DNA from: Portulaca oleracea
Taxonomy: Eukaryota; Streptophyta; Magnoliopsida; Caryophyllales; Portulacaceae
Direction of reading: 5' to 3'
Length of the DNA stretch: 64,000 nt
Assembly (NCBI GenBank): GCA_029582165.1
Contig: CM055870.1
Location: 6,691,832 to 6,755,831 of the forward strand
Under the pieces are notes generated by a model. It was not told the origin of the DNA. It ran no database searches and saw only the letters and a program-made list of their open reading frames with translations. Position 1 is the stretch's first letter; every line of letters begins with the position of its first letter. The translations under genes were made by a program, and so were the position numbers. Positions 59,001-64,000 of the stretch are shown here, in pieces.

Positions 59001-61364
59001 AAATTGATTCCCAAGTTCGTAGTGTTTGTGAATACAAAAGAAGTATTGTTTAAGATTGATGGCATGTTGGTTAGGCGAATCCATACGTAAGGTTCGTCTA
59101 TTTAAAAGAAGCATTTGCAATCTTCACCATCAAACTGTCAAATTGCAACCTACTTACCTTGAAGGACAGACCTTAGACTACGTGCACGACCTAGCTCCCA
59201 TTGGATGCGACAACCGTACTCCCTCTAGTACAATAGGAGACTATGTATATATCTAAAGGATCAAATGAGAAGATAAGCTTTTACCTTGGATGCCCATCTG
59301 CGTACAAAATAAGGAGGATTATCATCTGATTCTTCATAAGAACCATTACCCTGTACATTTAGCAAGAACAATAGACCATGAGATATATATTACTAGTACG
59401 TATACTTCGACTATCCAACTATAAGAGAAATGTCAATATTCATTAGTATCCACCCATGATGCCAAAAGTACCAGACAAGCACCATTTTCCTAACAAAAAA
59501 TATGAGGTCATCATCCTGGCGTTGTCTTGACTCCATGGATTGGATGAAGTAGAGGTTCAGAATGTCATGCCAGAAACCTTGATCCATTTCGATATCTGAA
59601 GCATCCTGTTCATCAACTATCGTCTTTCCCAATAAGTTTGAATGCTTCTTCACCATGCTCAGCCATTCAGACCTTCCAAACGAAAGCCACCACAAATAAA
59701 AAAAAATCAATGGGATTGCAACCACAACTTGGATTATATGTGCTAAAAGTTGAGTGTAAAGAGGAGCATCATGAATGTTGCAGGCACAATTAACAAGCAA
59801 CCTATAACTGCACTTTGAAACAGCCTGACAATTTGCAACTTCTAGATGAAAACTGCAATTAAAAAAGGCTATCAATAGGAACTTACAACCTACCCATAGC
59901 AAACTCATATCTTAGAGTCTTGCCTAAGCAATTGGGGGAAGGGGTCCTATGTGGCAACCTTAGATATGCTAGTTACATGCCTAGATTAAGAACCTTTTGA
60001 CATTGTACTACTTCACATAAGTCAGGGGAGGAGGAGAAGGCATAGAACAGTTTTGTGGGGCATTTGATAGAAGCTGGAAAGATTCATTGATAGATCCTAA
60101 GAAAAGACCCTACAATGATGTGTCTAGACATGAATAAGTAGTACTGCAAGAAATGGGAATTTTACGCTTAGCTAACAATATCCTAGGACCAATATTCCAA
60201 GAATTCAAAAGAATTGAAATTAGTACTTACACATGATAGAGGTAATCAGCCATATCACCCAACAAAGGGAAACTTAAGGGGTGGGGGAATTATTATGATA
60301 AAGTTGCACATACAAGACCCTTACATTAGAGAAGAGGAAAAGGCAAGCTTATTTTCCATAGTGCATTCTACAACCCAAGTTATCTACAATCACACCAACT
60401 ATGGAATGGCTGCTGGAACTGGAATTAACATCTGAGATTATCAAACTATGGCATCGAATTTGCCCTATAATTCTCATTTCATGGATGCTTTCTTCTGCTA
60501 CTTCAGCACACAATGGTTGTTCATGGTGCAATATCCTTTGAAAAAAGAGGATAAACATGTACATTTGAGCTCAGCAGCTTGTCAACTACCCAACCAAAAC
60601 CAAAAAGCAATGCTATGAAACCTGTCCAGGTGGGGAATGGAAGGATCAGATGTAATAGCCTTAGCCCTAAATTTGCAATTTAGAAGGACGGTTCCAATTG
60701 ACCCAAGATTTAACAATCGTTCGCGACCTGCTACTCCATGGAAAAGAAGTAGAGGAGGTTTGATGAGGCATTTGACTATCCAGAGTACGGACATGCTATG
60801 CTTGTCAACTACATTTATGTAATATTTGCCTGAATGCAATGTAATGCAATCACGATTACATAGTTTGTGACAATCACAACTACTAGACAACCTTTTTCAA
60901 TACAATTGAGACATACGACCAAATGTGGTAACGAAATCCAGTTACAAAGTTGTATAAAATCCAAACTTAAGTACATCCAACTAAACATGCAATTAGCATT
61001 TCACATTCAAATCATCAGCTGAATGATCGCATCACTACTAATCATGAATGACAGCATGCCAATGGCACAACCTGGTCCAAAAAAGTCAATAGAGAGATCA
61101 CAAAGCTACAGGACCTCAATTTCACTAATTGAACTATGACACCCCAAATTAACAGCTTTCCGAGCACAACAATCACAGATTGGAGCTCAAACAACCCTAA
61201 AATCACCGAAATCCAATCGCGAAACACTGACAAATCAAACTAAACAAAAAAACCTAGCGTATAAACAAACAGAAGCAGCAACAAATTGGGGAAAAGAGAG
61301 GAAAGATGGATGAAGAATACCTAGAAGGAGCTTGTCCAGGAGCGGAGAGCATGGCGGCGTCCAT
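50080..61364 (-). CDS. KIAA0930-like (DUF2045) protein, 391 aa, 12 exons
   Basis: A conserved eukaryotic protein of unknown function. Minus-strand exons: 61364-61321, 59672-59483, 59350-59285, 56165-56059, 55063-55003, 54861-54798, 54709-54639, 54199-54053, 53243-53189, 51980-51858, 51457-51234, 50103-50080; phases agree, 1,176 nt. Blocks follow the order in human KIAA0930 as I recall it: RQDDDLIFFVRK, MEVDWRRSFYLNMIAHTSFT, VYASPSR, YPDICFAIDDFDSTFDTV, FSGFVSYQMVREAYD, KLYMKGPGGRGEVEVAVSGV and LPLKCCLMSISLPWEHIAYD. The length is close to the animal protein. The start MDAAMLSAPGQAPSR is the first ATG. A basic, Ala-rich insert lies at about 310-340. Uncertain points: exon 6 to 7 may instead use a GC donor at 54801 with acceptor 54714, and the last exon is only 24 nt (ASPPLNM). 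Introns 1 and 3 and the last one are long and hold insertions. Confidence 0.85.
50213..50455. mobile_element. Decayed hAT-like copy in the last DUF2045 intron
   Basis: GAGCTGGTGAAATTTGATC at the left and inverted GGCTCCTGGTCAAATTCAGG at the right resemble the ends of the intact element at 58720-58998; inside are TTTTTCGTCCGAATTT and GACCGACCTGAATTTG. Target duplication not recognisable. Confidence 0.5.
52564..52586. repeat. Poly-C tract in a DUF2045 intron
   Basis: Fifteen C, an A, then seven more C. A second C run of 14 lies at 53910-53923 in the neighbouring intron. Exact lengths may suffer from sequencing error. Confidence 0.8.
54315..54706 (-). repeat. 196-bp tandem duplication spanning an exon
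   Basis: Two abutting diverged copies with a 196-bp offset: TTTCACAAAC at 54321 and 54517; AGCAGG at 54497 and 54693. The upstream (sense) copy, 54706-54511, contains most of exon 7. The downstream copy, 54510-54315, still encodes a shadow exon (ICFEIDDFDSTFETV) but its donor reads GTG-ATATT instead of GTG-GTAAT and its acceptor side is also altered, so it should not be spliced in. Confidence 0.85.
57001..59250. mobile_element. Retroelement remnants in DUF2045 intron 3
   Basis: The 3.1-kb intron 3 contains a GC-richer stretch (57000-57360) with repeated GCACAAGTAGTTGCGCAAG and GCACAGCTGTGC words, then a rearranged block. A unit at 57739-58194 is followed by its inverted copy (58195-58587) and a second direct copy (58588-59240). 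The three share GGTTAGGCGAATCC, TTGTTTTAATTGTGTGAGAA and CGACCTAGCTCCC words. Texture suggests untranslated or LTR-adjacent sequence of a Ty3-type element, but no gag or pol is left. Confidence 0.6.
58720..58998. mobile_element. Intact hAT-type MITE rich in TCGGAC, 279 bp
   Basis: Ends TAGCGCTGGCAAAAATTCGG and inverted TAGCGCTGGCAAAATTTCGT share 14 identical starting bases, flanked by the exact 8-bp duplication TCAAATTG (58712-58719, 58999-59006). CGGGTCGGACAATTC words recur inside. It interrupts the retroelement remnant in intron 3 and is the best-preserved member of its group here. Confidence 0.92.
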
Positions 61365-61737
61365 ATCTGATTGAGAAAATGTCAGAAATTGGAAAAGAGC
61401 ATTGGAATTTCCGGAATCGTATGTGGGTGGGTTTATGGGAGAAAGCAGGAGTAGACGACAAACCCCGGGAAGCGAGAACTTCGGCGGGAGGAGAGAGAAA
61501 GAGTCCCAACGTTCCGTCAAGCTATGTTTGCTTGCACTACCTTCTCTACTCGGGAATTGAATTGAATCCCTGATCAAATCAAACTGAGTAATAACAGTAT
61601 CAAAATTAGAGCTGTGATGAATTTTAAAGATTTGTGGAGGTTTAAACAATGAAGCACGTGTGCATCAACTGCAACTAGAAGTATAATTTATGAATGTTAG
61701 CAAGTAATTAGATGCATCATTTCATTAGAAAAAGTTA
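61365..61737 (-). other. 5' leader and promoter region of the DUF2045 gene
   Basis: Upstream of the ATG at 61364. No clear TATA box; CT-rich and GAGAGAAAGAG words near 61490. The transcription start is unknown. Confidence 0.35.
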
Positions 61738-62263
61738 TTCCCATGTCTTTATTCCTTAATAATTATCACATTTGAGTTTTGGGAAAGTTTTAAAAAAGTC
61801 ATATTGTAAATGATAATTGTATTGGAAATGATAAAAATAATAAATAAATTTCTACTACCTCTATCTCGAATTGTTTGTCCATCCAAATGTATTTAAAAGT
61901 CCAATAGTCATGGGAAATAAAAAAATGTGTAATATACCGGTATTGTCCTTACTTTTCTCATATGAAGAAAAATAAAAAAGAAACAAAAGACTATTTATTA
62001 GGGGTATAATAGGAATTGTTATTGTTAGAATTGTAAAATAGACAAATATTTTGGGACAAAGGAGTTAGGTAAACAAACAAATATTTTGGGACGGAGGCAG
62101 TATTTTGGTTATATACTTGTATTGGTAATGATAGAAGTAAGAGGTAAATTTAGAAAACTATCATTAATATTGTATTGGAATTGTGGAATTGTAAAGTGAC
62201 AGATATTATGGAAAAAGAAAAAGTTAATTAAAGTGACAGATATTGAGGAATAGAGAGAGTAGT
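61738..62263. mobile_element. Stowaway-like MITE split by another
   Basis: The right end GTGACAGATATTGAGGAATA then GAGAGAGTAG and the left end TATTCCTTAATAATTATCAC are diverged partners of the GTGACA subfamily seen at 32493-32765. The middle is interrupted by the element at 61855-62100. Confidence 0.55.
61855..62100. mobile_element. Stowaway-like MITE, nested
   Basis: CTACCTCTATCTCGAATTGT against the right end AATATTTTGGGACGGAGGCAG (inverted), TA on both sides, 246 bp. Its internal sequence is close to that at 12276-12524, so both are the same subfamily. Confidence 0.8.
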
Positions 62264-62307
62264 ATTATACTATTATAGTAATTGATTATTGAAGGAGGGA
62301 GTAGTTA

Positions 62308-62764
62308 GCCATATTCTTTTATACGATGCGATGCGGTGCGGTATCACAACGCACCATACCATTCATCTTTTTCCATACTTTACCATATTATATATATACC
62401 ACAATTTATCACAATCATTACCCATATATCTATTCACTTTTGTCTCTCCTCATTGTTCTCCTGTAACATCCCGGGTATACGATTAAGTGTAGCTTAAAGG
62501 GATTGAAATGACTACTCATATCACCAAGGTGCACCTTTTTTTAAGGTAGCTCATCCGTTGGGAACTCGTCAGTTAAACGTGCTTGGACAGTCAGCGATCC
62601 TTGAAGCAGTTATTGGTAATCTCCGCTACTTTTCACATTCTCTCTCATCACTTATCACATTTTCCACGAATTTTACTATATCATTCCACAATTCACTACA
62701 TTTTCCACAATTCACCACACCGCATGATCTCCGCATCATTCCAACCGCACAAAAGAATGAGACC
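62308..62764. mobile_element. CCRCAA-family MITE, copy 7, interrupted
   Basis: Left end GCCATATTCTTTTATACGAT, right end CCGCACAAAAGAATGAGACC, with GCGGTGCGGTATCACAACGC and CCACAATTCACCACACCGCA inside. About 150 bp of foreign sequence sits in the middle. Confidence 0.7.
62462..62615 (+). mobile_element. Cassandra-like TRIM fragment with 5S-like core
   Basis: TGTAACATCCCGGG is followed by CACCAAGGTGCACC, a T run and GAACTCGTCAGTTAAACGTG then CTTGG. AGTTAAxCGTGCTTGG is the 5S rRNA box A region with one change, a hallmark of Cassandra terminal-repeat retrotransposons. The 5S-like part is incomplete, and no target duplication was found. Confidence 0.5.
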
Positions 62765-64000
62765 TAATTAAAGGTGATCGTCTGACCAATTTCAAAACAG
62801 GAACCTGGAACATGATCGGAATCAGTCGCGTAAGAGTAATACTCTTAAAACTCAGGAACCTGTCCTAATAAATAAAGGTAAAGTTTTGAACTACCCTAAA
62901 CTAGAACATGGAACCTAGAACATGTCAGACATGTCAAGTTTTCGAGTACGTTGAACCAGGAACCTCAATAGAAGAGTATACATAGCGTTGAACTTTTAAT
63001 ATGTGAATACAATTCCTTTCTCGAGTCGCTTTAAGCCACACTTTAATGATACCTATGTTGTTACACACTCTGCTACCCGTGATTCTACAATTTCATATGT
63101 GGATATATACAATTCATTTCTCGAGTCGCTTTCCCTCATTTTGGCTCAATCCCTCAAGTGTGGACCCCTAATTCGTGCCTTGTGAGCAACTGCCTGTCTT
63201 CTATATATATTTGAGCGGAAAATTTGTGAAACTAATGGATATAAAGTTATCCATAAAAAGAGCAATAAATTTTTATCTTATCTTCTTACATGTCACTAAT
63301 TTTAATCATTTAATATTAAACACTCACAATTCAACTTAACTGTTCAAATTGCTATCAATATTGTTCAATTGGCATTTTGGTGAATTTACACAACTTGAGG
63401 GCTTGTTATTGGCCTTTGTTATTTCAATTTAGTTTTATTTTAATCACCTAATTATAACCTAAACCTACAATTGGACTTGCCTTCTACATCAGACGTTAGC
63501 TTGTCTTTGTCTTTCTTCTTCTTTATATACTTGTCTTTCTCATTCCTTTCTCTTTCTTCTTCTCTTTCACTTTTGCCATTTTATGTCTCCTGAATTGGAC
63601 TTGAGTTTTTCGACCTGGCTATCGTACTAATATGGAAGCTAGACGCCCTAAAGTCAGAGCTTGAAGATTATTTTTCTCTGTTACACCATGGAACTCTCTA
63701 TGATCATTAATCTTTGCTTCATATCATCACTACTTAGGATTTTGTTCATTCGCTAGAAAGCACATTATTTGGAAGAAAAAGGCTATCACCATATAATAAA
63801 GGCATCAATGGAGAGAGCACACATTAATGTGCCTACCTCTCGAGGTGTTGAGGACTCAACTTGCTGTAAGGGCATTTCCAAAGGCAAAAATCCACCCTTT
63901 TATTATAGTGTATAGGCAAAATCAAAGCTAGAAGATTATTCTTCTTTATTACATCATTTTTGTCAATTGCCTTATTTCATGCACTAAAAAAATAACTAAC
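62765..64000. other. Intergenic, unresolved repeats
   Basis: No gene is supported. A direct repeat built on TTTCTCGAGTCGCTTT occurs at about 63017 and 63117, and GAAGATTATTxTTCT with TTACAxCAT occurs near 63663 and 63930. GAACCTGGAACATG-like words recur at 62800-62970. These suggest further unrecognised elements. Confidence 0.4.

Overview
This window is nuclear DNA from a flowering plant, most likely a eudicot. It is AT-rich. Its genes have many short exons with GT-AG introns, the proteins belong to typical plant families, and the spaces between genes are crowded with small non-autonomous DNA transposons, solo LTRs and retroelement scraps. I cannot name the species.

Five protein-coding genes can be supported. 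(1) On the + strand at 1495-3717, the 3' part of the pre-mRNA splicing factor gene PRP40: the last FF domain and the charged RE/K-rich tail. The rest lies left of the window. (2) On the - strand at 8718-6908, a three-exon gene for a DUF4378 (TRM-like) protein; its second intron is 105 nt, stop-free and frame-preserving. (3) On the - strand at 21936-15453, an 18-exon kinesin, the KIN-7N (CENP-E-like kinesin-7) orthologue. All motor motifs are intact, and its tail carries four tandem 49-residue coiled-coil units. (4) On the - strand at 36887-36399, an intronless group-S-like bZIP factor with a G-box in its own proximal promoter. (5) On the - strand at 61364-50080, a 12-exon gene for a plant homologue of the animal protein KIAA0930 (DUF2045), whose introns are full of insertions. 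Exon joins were worked out from splice sites and reading phase and are internally consistent; none was checked against transcripts.

The intergenic stretches (about 9-15, 22-36, 37-50 and 61.5-64 kb) hold several recognisable element groups. hAT-type elements with 8-bp target duplications share a terminus close to TAGGGCTGGCAA but differ in GC-rich inner motifs (CGAGCC, GGACC, TCGGAC); a CCGGTT-rich element uses a different terminus. A family of small elements ends in GGCCCCGTTCTTTTATG and is filled with CCRCAA repeats. There are Stowaway-like elements (CTMCCTCCGTCCC ends, TA duplications) and Tourist-like elements (GGGTGCGTTTGG ends, TAA duplications). Two solo LTRs have 5-bp duplications, one of them inside a MITE. 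Two large palindromes, two LINE-derived pseudogene fragments, a probable SINE tail and a 5S-like, Cassandra-type fragment complete the set.

The genes do not form a pathway. I found no CRISPR array, rRNA gene or convincing tRNA gene. The most unusual coding observations are the heptad-preserving repeat in the kinesin tail, a decayed tandem exon duplication in the KIAA0930-like gene, and the exitron-like intron in the DUF4378 gene.
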